A stretch of DNA of 28,973 bases, taken from an uncultured Eubacteriales bacterium. Its GTDB lineage: Bacteria > Bacillota > Clostridia > Christensenellales > Aristaeellaceae. A model generated the notes under the pieces. The model worked only from the letters and a program-made list of their open reading frames with translations. It was not told where the DNA came from and made no database searches. Where the stretch lies: the NCBI GenBank assembly GCA_900550955.1, contig URUF01000026.1:1-28973 (forward strand), given 5' to 3'. Shown here one piece after another: positions 21,328 through 28,918 of the stretch. Numbering within the stretch: the first letter of the stretch is position 1; each line of letters begins with the position of its first letter. A program made the translations under genes and the position numbers.

Positions 21328-22020
21328 TTAATATTCCTCAAAGGTATTGAGATTGGAGTATTTGCCGGAGGCAAAATGCGCCTCCATGGCTTTGGCGAAG
21401 GCGTTGTAATCGTGCTGCTCCAACGCCTCCACAATGGCCTCGTGCTTGGAGATGGTGTTGTCCAAATGCTTCACCTTTTCTTCCCGCTGAAAATTTTCAT
21501 CCACAGCCCAAATAGCCTCCAAAAGCGAGGTGAGCACGCCGTTGTTCAAATGGGAAAACAGCGCCATATGAAACGCCTTGTCGTCCGCATGGAAAAAGAT
21601 GCGCTGCTGCCATTTGGCCTTGATTTTTTCCAGGCTGTCGCGGATTTTGGCAATGTCCTCGCTGGTTAATGCCAGATATGCCTCGCGCATATAGCTCAGC
21701 TCGATTGCTTTGCGGATCATAAGCATTTCGCGGATGGACTTTTTTTCCTCTCCCACGATAAAAAATAGCACGTTTTGGAAGATAAAATCCAGGTTAAATT
21801 CCTTCACCACCGTACCCCGGCCGGGGCAGGATTGGATCATCCCCATCAGCTCCATGCTCTTGATGGCCTCGCGCAGCACGTTGCGGCTTACGCCAAGCAT
21901 TTGACACATGGCTTGCTCCGTAGGCAGGGGGTCGCCCGCCTTTAATTCGTTGCTGATAATGTAGCTGCGAATTTCACGAAAGGTTTGGATGTAAAGTTTT
22001 TCTTCTTTGATATTCTTCAT
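21328..22020 (-). CDS. GntR family regulator, FCD (FadR-type) subfamily; probable NanR-like repressor
   Basis: A 230-aa regulator. Residues about 8-74 form the winged helix (IRSYIISNELKAGDPLPTEQ, MLGVSRNVLREAIKSMELMG, GRGTVV). Residues about 95-222 form the FCD ligand domain with its metal/ligand pattern: Asp and His in DDKAFHMALFSHL, then His in ISKHEAIVEAL and EAHFASG. GAGGGA precedes the ATG. It is the first gene of a minus-strand pair with the epimerase and is divergent from the importer operon, the usual layout for a local repressor. The effector (sialic acid or a breakdown product) is inferred from neighbours. Confidence 0.92.
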   Translation of the reverse strand: MKNIKEEKLYIQTFREIRSYIISNELKAGDPLPTEQAMCQMLGVSRNVLREAIKSMELMGMIQSCPGRGTVVKEFNLDFIFQNVLFFIVGEEKKSIREMLMIRKAIELSYMREAYLALTSEDIAKIRDSLEKIKAKWQQRIFFHADDKAFHMALFSHLNNGVLTSLLEAIWAVDENFQREEKVKHLDNTISKHEAIVEALEQHDYNAFAKAMEAHFASGKYSNLNTFEEY

Positions 22021-22043
22021 ATCATTCCCTCAAAAATAATATA

Positions 22044-22057
22044 GCCAACGTATTGGC
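22044..22057. promoter_or_regulatory. Inverted repeat in the gntR leader
   Basis: GCCAA-cgta-TTGGC is a perfect 5-bp inverted repeat just downstream of the gntR -10 box. It could be an autoregulatory operator, but its half-sites differ from those in the importer promoter. Confidence 0.35.
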
Positions 22058-22069
22058 AACGCCATTTTT

Positions 22070-22098
22070 ATTGTACCTTTTATATATGCGTTTGTCAA
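22070..22098 (-). promoter_or_regulatory. Promoter of the gntR-epimerase operon
   Basis: On the minus strand TTGACA (22093-22098) and TACAAT (22070-22075) with a 17-bp spacer, about 50 bp before the gntR start. Confidence 0.82.
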
Positions 22099-22185
22099 TT
22101 CCCTATCTTTGGTTTGCCCCTCCCCCGAAATATGCGCTTTTCACAGTGATTAACATTTTTTTTTTTGAAAGTGCACAAAAAAGTG

Positions 22186-22214
22186 TTGACAATAAATATG
22201 GTTTGTAGTACATT
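22186..22214 (+). promoter_or_regulatory. Promoter of the sialic-acid-type importer operon
   Basis: TTGACA (22186-22191) and TACATT (22209-22214) with a 17-bp spacer. A T10 run (22157-22166) lies upstream. The -10 box lies inside an inverted repeat. Confidence 0.8.
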
Positions 22215-22219
22215 ACAAA
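22202..22219. promoter_or_regulatory. Candidate GntR operator overlapping the importer -10 box
   Basis: TTTGTAGTACATTACAAA has outer half-sites TTTGTA/TACAAA; within it TGTA-G-TACA is a perfect short palindrome. The overlap with the -10 box would let a bound repressor exclude RNA polymerase. The symmetry is seen; binding by the adjacent GntR protein is inferred. Confidence 0.55.
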
Positions 22220-22297
22220 TGAACTTCCAAGAAGGGGCTGCCTTTTCAAGGAAGATGGTTCGTAAAAATTTTCATAAGTTAAAGGAGGAACCCCGTC

Positions 22298-23575
22298 ATG
22301 AAAAAGTTGTTCGCGTTGCTTCTGTGCCTCATGATGGTGCTGCCCATGGCTTCCCTCGCGGAAGAAAAGGTGGACATCGTCCTGTGGACCTACCCCATCG
22401 GCAACTGGACCAACGCCGAAACCGTTGACGCCATTATTGCCAACTTCAACAAGGTGCACCCCAACATCAGCGTTAGCGTGCAGTACCTTGATTACACCTC
22501 CGGCGACGACCAGGTGACCACCGCCATCGAGGCTGGCACCACCCCGGACATCATCATGGAAGGCCCCGAGCGCCTGGTAACCAACTGGGGCGCGGCCGGC
22601 AAAATGCTGGACCTGAGCGACCTGTGGACCGAAGAAGCCCTTGCCGATATCAGCGCCACCAGCGAGGCCGTTGTGGCCGCCTGTAAGAACGCCGAGGGCA
22701 AGTACTTTGAGTATCCCCTGTGCATGACCACGCACTGCATGGTTATCGACAAGGCCGCCTTCGAGGCTGCGGACGCTCTGCAGTACATCGATCTTGAAAA
22801 GCACACCTGGACCACCGAGGGCTTCGAGAACGCGCTGCGCGCTCTGGTAGCCGCCGGCAACTTCCCCACTGGCATCGTATACTGCGGCGGCCAGGGCGGC
22901 GACCAGGGCACCCGTGCTCTTGTTAACAACCTGTACTCCGGCAAGTTCACCAACGCCGAGCACACCGCCTACACCGCTGATAGCGAGGAAAACATCAAGG
23001 CCATCCAGAAGCTGGTTGACCTGGTGAACGAAGGCCTGCTGGCCGCCGACCCCTCCATCGTAGCCGGCGACGAGATCGCCCTGTTCTGCAACGGCACCGC
23101 CAAGATGAGCTTCTGCTGGAACGCCTCCGCTGCTGTGAGCAACAAGGCTTCCATGGCTGAAGGCATCGAGCCCTTCCCCATGGCTTTCCCCTCTGACGAC
23201 GGCATTCCCGAGCTGTGCGGCGGCATCTGGGGCTTCGGTATCTTTGATAACGGCGACGAGGCCAAGGCCGCTGCCGCCAAGGAATTTATCCGCTTCGTAT
23301 GCGACGACGCCGAGCAGGGCCCGCAGAGCGTGTACGCCACCGGCTTCTTCCCGGTTCGTTCCTCCTTCGGCGATATCTACGCCGGCACCGAAAAGGCTGA
23401 GAACGCTGATTACGCCATCTTCATGCCTTACCTGGGCGACTACTACAACGTGACCGGCGGTTGGGCCGTGCAGCGCACCGAGTGGTGGAACATGCTGCAA
23501 CGCGTGTTCGCCGGCGGCGATGTGGCTACCGAGGTTGGCGTGTATGTAACCAACGCGAACGCCAGCATCAAGTAA
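22298..23575 (+). CDS. Family 1 (CUT1-type) ABC transporter sugar-binding protein
   Basis: A 425-aa extracellular binding protein, probably for a sialic acid or related amino sugar. The signal peptide (KKLFALLLCLMMVLPMASLA) ends in a signal peptidase I type site and has no lipobox Cys. The mature part starts EEKVDIVLWTYPIGNWTNAE, followed by FNKVHPNISVSVQYLDY, the hinge region GTTPDIIMEGPERLV and the C-lobe FRLGY-equivalent SVYATGFFPVRSSFGD. Codon choice is noticeably biased to a few C-ending codons with more GCT and CGT than its neighbours, suggesting high expression. AAAGGAGG lies upstream of the ATG. It is the first gene of the operon; a hairpin follows it. The ligand is assigned from the lyase and epimerase neighbours only. 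Confidence 0.92.
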   Translation: MKKLFALLLCLMMVLPMASLAEEKVDIVLWTYPIGNWTNAETVDAIIANFNKVHPNISVSVQYLDYTSGDDQVTTAIEAGTTPDIIMEGPERLVTNWGAAGKMLDLSDLWTEEALADISATSEAVVAACKNAEGKYFEYPLCMTTHCMVIDKAAFEAADALQYIDLEKHTWTTEGFENALRALVAAGNFPTGIVYCGGQGGDQGTRALVNNLYSGKFTNAEHTAYTADSEENIKAIQKLVDLVNEGLLAADPSIVAGDEIALFCNGTAKMSFCWNASAAVSNKASMAEGIEPFPMAFPSDDGIPELCGGIWGFGIFDNGDEAKAAAAKEFIRFVCDDAEQGPQSVYATGFFPVRSSFGDIYAGTEKAENADYAIFMPYLGDYYNVTGGWAVQRTEWWNMLQRVFAGGDVATEVGVYVTNANASIK

Positions 23576-23600
23576 AAACAAATCACCTCATGGATACGAG

Positions 23601-23640
23601 CATGGCGCTCCCCATTCCCCAACGGGAGGGGAGCGCCATG
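23601..23640 (+). repeat. Intercistronic hairpin after the sugar-binding protein gene
   Basis: CATGGCGCTCCCC (23601-23613) and GGGGAGCGCCATG (23628-23640) form a perfect 13-bp stem with a 14-nt loop. No U tract follows, so it is more likely an mRNA 3'-end stabiliser that protects the binding-protein message than a full terminator. Confidence 0.65.
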
Positions 23641-23663
23641 TTATATGAGTAGGGGGAAATCGC

Positions 23664-24569
23664 ATGCAAAACACCGTCAATATTTCCCGCGAGCTCAAGG
23701 CCACGCGCCGCAGGGAAAACATTGCGGGCTATATTTTTATGGCGCCCAGCCTGCTGTTTTTCCTTGGGTTCGTTATCTTCCCCATGGGCATGTGCCTGGT
23801 TACCAGCGCCTTTAACTATACCATGACCGACTTTACCTTCGTCGGCCTGCAAAATTATGTGGAGCTTTTCCAGGACGCCATCTTTGGCAAGTCCCTGGTG
23901 AACACCATCATCATTGTAGTGGCAAGCGTGCCCACCGTGTGCCTGTTCTCGCTGTGGGTAGGCTCCGTCATTTACAAGCTTAAGGATGTATATACCTCCT
24001 TCTACCGCTGCGTGTTCTATCTGCCGGTGGTTACGGGCTCCGTGGCCGTTACCGTGGTTTGGAAGTGGATGTTCAACCCGTATTACGGCTTGCTCAACTA
24101 CGTGTTTAAGGAGCTCGGCCTCATCTCGCGCAACATGAACTGGCTGGGTTCGCCCGATACGGCCCTGTGGTGCATCATTCTGATCCTGTTTACCACCTCC
24201 ATCGGCCAGCCCATCGTTTTGTACGTTTCGGCGCTGAGCAATGTGGATCACTCCTTGGTAGAGGCCGCCGAAGTGGATGGCGCTACCAACCTACAGGTTT
24301 TCTGGCGCATCAAGTGGCCGCAGATCATGCCCACCACGCTGTACATTCTGGTTATTACCACAATTAACAGCTTCCAGTGCTTCGCGCTTATCCAGCTGCT
24401 AACCTCTGGCGGCCCCAACTACTCCACCAGCACCATTATGTACTATATCTACTACCAGGCCTTCAAGCTCAGCCGCTATGGCTACGGCAGCGCCATGGGC
24501 GTTATCCTGGCCATCATCATTGCGGTGTTCAGCGCGCTGCAGTTCCGTCTGGCCAAGACCGATAATTAA
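23664..24569 (+). CDS. CUT1-type sugar ABC transporter permease (MalF-like)
   Basis: A 301-aa membrane protein with about six hydrophobic segments. The first (residues 24-46) begins AGYIFMAPSLLFFLGFVIF, the family signature. The EAA loop reads EAAEVDGATNLQVFWRIKWP, the ATPase contact. AGGGGG precedes the ATG. A gap of 88 nt with the hairpin separates it from the binding-protein gene, and 12 nt from the second permease. No ATPase gene is present in this operon, so a shared MsiK/MalK-type ATPase elsewhere is probably used. Confidence 0.93.
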   Translation: MQNTVNISRELKATRRRENIAGYIFMAPSLLFFLGFVIFPMGMCLVTSAFNYTMTDFTFVGLQNYVELFQDAIFGKSLVNTIIIVVASVPTVCLFSLWVGSVIYKLKDVYTSFYRCVFYLPVVTGSVAVTVVWKWMFNPYYGLLNYVFKELGLISRNMNWLGSPDTALWCIILILFTTSIGQPIVLYVSALSNVDHSLVEAAEVDGATNLQVFWRIKWPQIMPTTLYILVITTINSFQCFALIQLLTSGGPNYSTSTIMYYIYYQAFKLSRYGYGSAMGVILAIIIAVFSALQFRLAKTDN

Positions 24570-24581
24570 GGGGGTGCCGAT

Positions 24582-25415
24582 ATGGATCATAGCGTTCAAA
24601 AAACCACTCCCTACAAGGTAATTAGCATCATTCTGCTCATTGTGCTGGCCGTTTTGATGATCTTCCCGCTGTACTGGATCATTACGGGTTCTTTCAAGGA
24701 TGCGCGCACAATTAACTCTGCCGTGCCTGTGTGGTTCCCCACCAATCCCACGGTGGATAATTATGTGCGGCTGTTTGAGCGCCCTGCGGGCAGGTGGATG
24801 TTCAACACCGTATTCCTGTGCGCCATGAGCATGCTGCTTACCTGCGTGGCGGCCGCCATGGGCGGTTACGCGCTGGCGAAGAAAAAGTTCACCGGCCGCA
24901 CCGTTCTTTTCAGCATTTTCGTATGCGCCATGGCCCTGCCCAAGCAGGTCATCCTGATCCCTCTGCTCAAGGAAATGGCGTTCCTTAGGCTGCACAACAC
25001 GCTTTGGGCGGTCATCTTCCCAACGGTGGGCTGGCCTTTCGGCGTGTTCCTGATGAAGCAGTTCTCCGAGAACATTCCCGGTGAAATGCTGGAAGCCGCG
25101 CGCATTGACGGCGCAGGCGAGGCGCGCACCTTCACCAGCATCGTGTTCCCCATGATTAAACCCGGCGTGGGCGCGCTGGCCATCTTCACCTTCATTACCG
25201 CCTGGAACGATTACTTCCTGCAGTTGATTATGCTCAACGACATGGATGTGCTTACCATCTCGCTGGGTATCGCAAAGCTGCAAAGCGAGCTGAGCACCGA
25301 TTACGGCCTCATCATGGCCGGCGCGGCGCTGGGCAGCGTTCCAATTATCATTATCTTCCTGATGTTCCAAAAGTTCTTTACGCGCGGCATTACCATGGGC
25401 GCGGTCAAGGGCTAA
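24582..25415 (+). CDS. CUT1-type sugar ABC transporter permease (MalG-like)
   Basis: A 277-aa membrane protein with about six hydrophobic segments, the first at residues 14-35. Family landmarks are MIFPLYWIITGSFKD after the first segment, GGYALAKKKFTGR, PKQVILIPLLKEM and the EAA loop EAARIDGAGEARTFTSIVFP, ending with FFTRGITMGAVKG, the typical C-terminus of MalG-like permeases. AAGGGGGTG lies upstream of the ATG. It partners the preceding permease and is followed 30 nt later by the lyase gene. Confidence 0.94.
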   Translation: MDHSVQKTTPYKVISIILLIVLAVLMIFPLYWIITGSFKDARTINSAVPVWFPTNPTVDNYVRLFERPAGRWMFNTVFLCAMSMLLTCVAAAMGGYALAKKKFTGRTVLFSIFVCAMALPKQVILIPLLKEMAFLRLHNTLWAVIFPTVGWPFGVFLMKQFSENIPGEMLEAARIDGAGEARTFTSIVFPMIKPGVGALAIFTFITAWNDYFLQLIMLNDMDVLTISLGIAKLQSELSTDYGLIMAGAALGSVPIIIIFLMFQKFFTRGITMGAVKG

Positions 25416-25445
25416 TTCATTCAGTCACGAAAGGGGTTCCTACCA

Positions 25446-26360
25446 ATGGCTTTGGAAAAATACAAGGGCGTTATCCCGGCGTTTTACGCCTGCTACGAGG
25501 ATGATGGCACAGTAAGCGCGCAGCGCACGCGCAAGCTGGCCCGCTACCTGGTGGGCAAGGGCGTGAAGGGCCTGTATGTGGGCGGCTCCTCCGGCGAATG
25601 CATCTATCAGGAAAAGGAAGAACGCATGGCCATTCTGGAGGCCGTCATGGCCGAGGTCAAGGGCGAGTGCACGATTATTGCGCACGTGGCCTGCAACAAT
25701 ACCAACGAAAGCCGCCAGCTGGCCGCCCATGCCGAAAGCCTTGGCGTGGACGCGATCGCCAGCATCCCGCCCATTTACTTCCATCTGCCGGATCACGCCA
25801 TCGCCGCGTACTGGAACGCTATCTCCGCCGCGGCGCCCAACACGGACTTCATCATCTATAACATTCCGCAGCTGGCGGGCGTGGCGCTAAGCGTAAGCCT
25901 GCTGCGTGAAATGCGCAAAAACCCTCGCGTGATCGGCGTGAAGAATTCCTCCATGCCCACGCAGGACATTCAAATGTTCAAGGCCGAATGCGGCGGTACC
26001 GGCGTTGTGTTCAACGGCCCGGACGAGCAGTTCGTGGCTGGCCGCGCCATTGGCGCGGACGGCGGCATCGGCGGCACCTACGCGGTAATGCCCGAGCTGT
26101 TTTTGAAAATGGACGAGCTGATCCGTGCGGGCCAACCCGCGGAAGCCTGCAAAATCCAGTACGCCGTTAACGAGATCATCTATGCCCTGTGCGCCTGCCA
26201 CGGCAACCTTTACGCCGTGATGAAGAAGGTCATGGAGCTGCGCGAGGGCCTGCTTCTGGGCAGCGTGCGCGCGCCCCTGGCCCCAATCGTCCCGGAGGAT
26301 ATGCCGCAGATCGAGAAGTGCGCCGGGATGATCGCCGACGCAATCAAGCGGTACTGCTAA
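25446..26360 (+). CDS. nanA: DapA/NanA family lyase, probable N-acetylneuraminate lyase
   Basis: A 304-aa class I aldolase-type TIM barrel. Catalytic features are GGSSGECIYQEKEER (46-60; the carboxylate-binding GxxGE loop), Tyr138 in IIYNIPQLAGV, and Schiff-base Lys166 in VIGVKNSSMPTQD. FNGPDEQFVAGRAIGADGGIGGTY is close to the NanA pattern. With the epimerase and sugar importer it most likely splits N-acetylneuraminate into N-acetylmannosamine and pyruvate in the cytoplasm. The SSGE in place of the usual STGE, and the diversity of the family (KDG aldolase, DHDPS and others), leave room for a related keto-acid sugar. AAAGGGG precedes the ATG. It is the last gene of the operon, before a terminator. 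Confidence 0.85.
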   Translation: MALEKYKGVIPAFYACYEDDGTVSAQRTRKLARYLVGKGVKGLYVGGSSGECIYQEKEERMAILEAVMAEVKGECTIIAHVACNNTNESRQLAAHAESLGVDAIASIPPIYFHLPDHAIAAYWNAISAAAPNTDFIIYNIPQLAGVALSVSLLREMRKNPRVIGVKNSSMPTQDIQMFKAECGGTGVVFNGPDEQFVAGRAIGADGGIGGTYAVMPELFLKMDELIRAGQPAEACKIQYAVNEIIYALCACHGNLYAVMKKVMELREGLLLGSVRAPLAPIVPEDMPQIEKCAGMIADAIKRYC

Positions 26361-26403
26361 CAAGGGGCGCAGTACAAGACGCCCGCGCCCTCCCCCTCAC
26401 AAA

Positions 26404-26440
26404 GCCCGATGGCCCTCCGCCATCGGGCGTATTTTCTTTT
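26404..26440 (+). terminator. Intrinsic terminator of the sialic-acid-type operon
   Basis: GCCCGATGGC (26404-26413) and GCCATCGGGC (26419-26428) form a perfect 10-bp stem with a CCTCC loop, followed by GTATTTTCTTTT. Confidence 0.9.
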
Positions 26441-26519
26441 CCGCGCCCTCCTTTGGGGCCGTATTCCCAGGTAAGGGGTGGAGAGCCCTTGTTGAATTTC
26501 TGCTGCGTTTCTGATAGCA

Positions 26520-26528
26520 TGGTATAAG
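26520..26528 (+). promoter_or_regulatory. Extended -10 promoter of topB
   Basis: TGG followed by TATAAG (26523-26528), 47 bp before the chosen start. No clear -35 box. The surrounding GCATGGTATAA is identical to that before tex. Confidence 0.5.
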
Positions 26529-26574
26529 GCCGTTATTGAATAGGGACATGGAAACGGCGGGGAGTGGAAGCCGC

Positions 26575-28677
26575 ATGGCGCATGTATTGGTTGTAGCGGA
26601 AAAACCGTCGGTAGCGCGCGATATCGCAAGGGTCATTGGAGCGTCCTCACGGGGAGAGGGCTGCCTGACGGGCAACGGCTATGCCGTAACCTGGGCGATT
26701 GGCCATTTGGTAAGCCTGAAGGAACCGGAGGAGCTGGATGAGCGCTATAAACGCTGGCGCAAAGAGGATCTGCCCATCCTGCCCCAAGCCATGGCGCTAA
26801 AAGTGTTGCCCAAAACACGCGCGCAGTTCCAAACCGTCAAGAAGCTCATGAACAGCGCCGATACGCAATCCATTATCTGCGCCACGGACTCCGGCCGCGA
26901 AGGCGAGCTGATCTTTCGTTATATTTATGAAATGGCTGGCTGCAAAAAGCCGTTTCAGCGGCTATGGATTTCTTCCATGACGGACGAAGCCATTCGCGGC
27001 GGGTTTGCGGCCCTGAAGCCCGGCAGCGAATACGACGCGCTGTACGAAAGCGCGCGCTGCCGTTCCGAGGCGGATTGGCTGGTGGGCATGAACGCCAGCC
27101 GCGCCTTTACGCTGCGCTATGGCGCGCTGCTATCCGTTGGCCGGGTGCAAACGCCCACGCTGCAAATGCTGGTGAAGCGGCGCAAGGAAATAGACGCCTT
27201 TCAGCCCGAGCCGTTTTTTACCGTGCAGGCGGACTTTGGCGACTATCAGGGCCAATGGTTTAACCCCGAAAAGGAAAACGAACGGCGCATCCCCACAGAG
27301 GCGCGCGCCAAGGCCATTGCCCAAAAGGTCAAGGGAAAACCCACCCGCGTACAAGAAACGCGCAAGGAGGAAAAGCGCGAGCTTCCGCCTCAGCTGTACG
27401 ACCTAACCACCTTGCAGCGCGAGGCCAGCAGCCTGCTGGGCATGACGGCTGAGCAAACGCTCAAAACGGCGCAAAGCCTGTATGAAAAGTATAAGCTGAT
27501 TACCTATCCCCGCACGGACAGCCGCTATGTATCGCACGATATGGGGCCAACGCTCCAAAAAGCGCTTGCCTCCCTTGGCGATCCCTACAAGGCGCTAACC
27601 GCGCCCTTGCTTGCCAAAGCCCTTCCGCAGCCCAAGCGCATCTTTGACGATGCCAAGCTTACCGATCACCACGCCATCATTCCCACGGGCCGCAGGGCAA
27701 ACCTGGAAACCCTGCCGCAGAGCGAGCAGAAGCTGTTTGACCTGATCTCCCGGCGGCTGATCGCGGCGTTCTACCCGGCCTATGTATATGAAGCCATGCG
27801 CGTAACAACCGTATGCGAGGAGGAGCGCTTTGTTTCCACCGGGAGAACCGTTCTTGAGGAAGGCTTTCAAACGGTATATAAGGATTTTAAGGCCAAGCGC
27901 GGCAAAAAGGAAGCGGAAGGCTGCGCTCCCCTTCCGCCCCTGCGCGAGGGGGATAAGCGTACCGTAAAACGCGCGATCGTAAAAAGCGATCAAACCAAGC
28001 CGCCCAAAGAGCATACGGACGCATCGCTGCTATCGGAAATGGAGCATGCCGGCCGCCGCATTGAGGATGAGGCGTTGCGTGAGCTGATGAAGGGCTGCTC
28101 CTTGGGTACGCCCGCAACGCGCGCGGCGATCATCGAACGGCTGATCGCCGTTGGATACGCCCGCAGGAAGGGCCGCCAGATTATAGCCACGGAAAAGGGC
28201 GTCAAGCTAATTGAGGCCGTACCGTCCGAGATTGCCTCGCCCGAAACCACGGGCAAGTGGGAGCAGGCCCTGGAACGCATTGCCCGCGGCGAGGGCGATA
28301 GCGTGCGTTTTATGGAGGGAATCCGCCGCCTGGCGGCTTTCCTAACCAAATACGCCGCGCAGGATGCGCCGCATGTGGCGTTTGACCCCGTGGAACGCAA
28401 GGGCAAAGCAAAAAGGCGGCCCAAAACGCTAAAGATACCCTGCCCCATTTGCGGCAAGGGCGAGATTGTGGAAAACGAAAAGGCGTTTGGCTGCTCGCGC
28501 TGGCGCGAGGGATGCCGGTTCACCTTGTGGAAGGATGCGGTAAGCCGTGTGGGCGGCCCAACGCTAACGGACACGCTGATAAAGGCGCTCCTGCAAGCCG
28601 AAAACGGCGACCTGCGAGGCTCAACGGGCACGCTGCACTACCGCGGCGGCTTTGTAACCTTTACGCCCAAAAAGTAG
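26575..28677 (+). CDS. topB: DNA topoisomerase III
   Basis: A 700-aa type IA topoisomerase that relaxes negative supercoils and decatenates DNA by single-strand passage. The Toprim domain opens with VLVVAEKPSVARDI and contains ATDSGREGELIF (Asp105, Glu109). GRVQTPTL precedes the gate region. The active-site Tyr is Tyr311 in ITYPRTDSRYVSHD. Toward the C-terminus are GTPATRAAIIERLI and EVFE-like repeats, and the end carries a topoisomerase-type zinc ribbon (CPICGKGEIV, then GCSRWREGC) at about 623-650. The ATG at 26575 is chosen because homology starts there and GGGGAG lies upstream; the frame begins 13 codons earlier without support. It appears monocistronic. Length is normal for Firmicutes TopB. 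Confidence 0.96.
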   Translation: MAHVLVVAEKPSVARDIARVIGASSRGEGCLTGNGYAVTWAIGHLVSLKEPEELDERYKRWRKEDLPILPQAMALKVLPKTRAQFQTVKKLMNSADTQSIICATDSGREGELIFRYIYEMAGCKKPFQRLWISSMTDEAIRGGFAALKPGSEYDALYESARCRSEADWLVGMNASRAFTLRYGALLSVGRVQTPTLQMLVKRRKEIDAFQPEPFFTVQADFGDYQGQWFNPEKENERRIPTEARAKAIAQKVKGKPTRVQETRKEEKRELPPQLYDLTTLQREASSLLGMTAEQTLKTAQSLYEKYKLITYPRTDSRYVSHDMGPTLQKALASLGDPYKALTAPLLAKALPQPKRIFDDAKLTDHHAIIPTGRRANLETLPQSEQKLFDLISRRLIAAFYPAYVYEAMRVTTVCEEERFVSTGRTVLEEGFQTVYKDFKAKRGKKEAEGCAPLPPLREGDKRTVKRAIVKSDQTKPPKEHTDASLLSEMEHAGRRIEDEALRELMKGCSLGTPATRAAIIERLIAVGYARRKGRQIIATEKGVKLIEAVPSEIASPETTGKWEQALERIARGEGDSVRFMEGIRRLAAFLTKYAAQDAPHVAFDPVERKGKAKRRPKTLKIPCPICGKGEIVENEKAFGCSRWREGCRFTLWKDAVSRVGGPTLTDTLIKALLQAENGDLRGSTGTLHYRGGFVTFTPKK

Positions 28678-28704
28678 CGGCCCGTGAAAGATGCAAAGCC
28701 GCTG
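28677..28704 (+). terminator. Weak hairpin at the topB 3' end
   Basis: AGCGGC and GCCGCT can pair across a 16-nt loop directly at the stop codon, followed by GCCATTTTGCC. It is a poor terminator; the stronger hairpin downstream (28780-28813) lacks a U tract on this strand. Confidence 0.3.
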
Positions 28705-28772
28705 CCATTTTGCCGCACATGGAAAAAAGAAATAACGCCTGCAAGGGGCTTATGCAACAGCCGTTCAATAGC

Positions 28773-28813
28773 AAAAAAATATCCTTACAGGATGCGCAAG
28801 CCCTGTAAGGATA
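28773..28813 (-). terminator. Intrinsic terminator of the tRNA-Gly genes
   Basis: Read on the minus strand, TATCCTTACAG and CTGTAAGGATA form an 11-bp perfect stem followed by TTTTTTT. It starts 8 nt after the CCA end of tRNA-Gly(TCC). Confidence 0.9.
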
Positions 28814-28820
28814 CCCGCTA

Positions 28821-28894
28821 TGGAGCGGGTGATGGGAATCGAACCCACGTAACCAGCTTGGAAGGCTGGGGCTCTACCATTGAGCTACACCCGC
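28821..28894 (-). tRNA. tRNA-Gly(TCC)
   Basis: A 74-nt minus-strand tRNA with encoded CCA. The acceptor GCGGGTG pairs with CACCCGC, the D-arm GTAGCTCAATGGTAGAGC is canonical, the anticodon stem CCAGC/GCTGG closes loop CTTCCAA (anticodon TCC), and the T-arm has GGGTTCGATTCCC. It reads GGA and GGG codons. It lies 24 nt from a second tRNA-Gly on the same strand. Confidence 0.97.
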
Positions 28895-28918
28895 ATAAAA
28901 GTGATCCAAACAAAAAAA

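Noticed and set aside
22154..22176. Possible catabolite-repression (cre) site near the importer promoter
   Set aside because: The TTGAAAGTGCAC stretch does not fit the cre consensus at the central CG and the final CA.
22103..23581. 492-codon minus-strand open frame opposite the sugar-binding protein gene
   Set aside because: It mirrors the whole binding-protein gene and arises from that gene's strong codon bias; the translation is low in structure (Gly/Val/His-rich) and has no family signature.
24399..25370. 323-codon minus-strand open frame opposite the second sugar permease
   Set aside because: His/Gln/Asn-rich antisense translation typical of a shadow frame; the plus strand encodes a clear permease.
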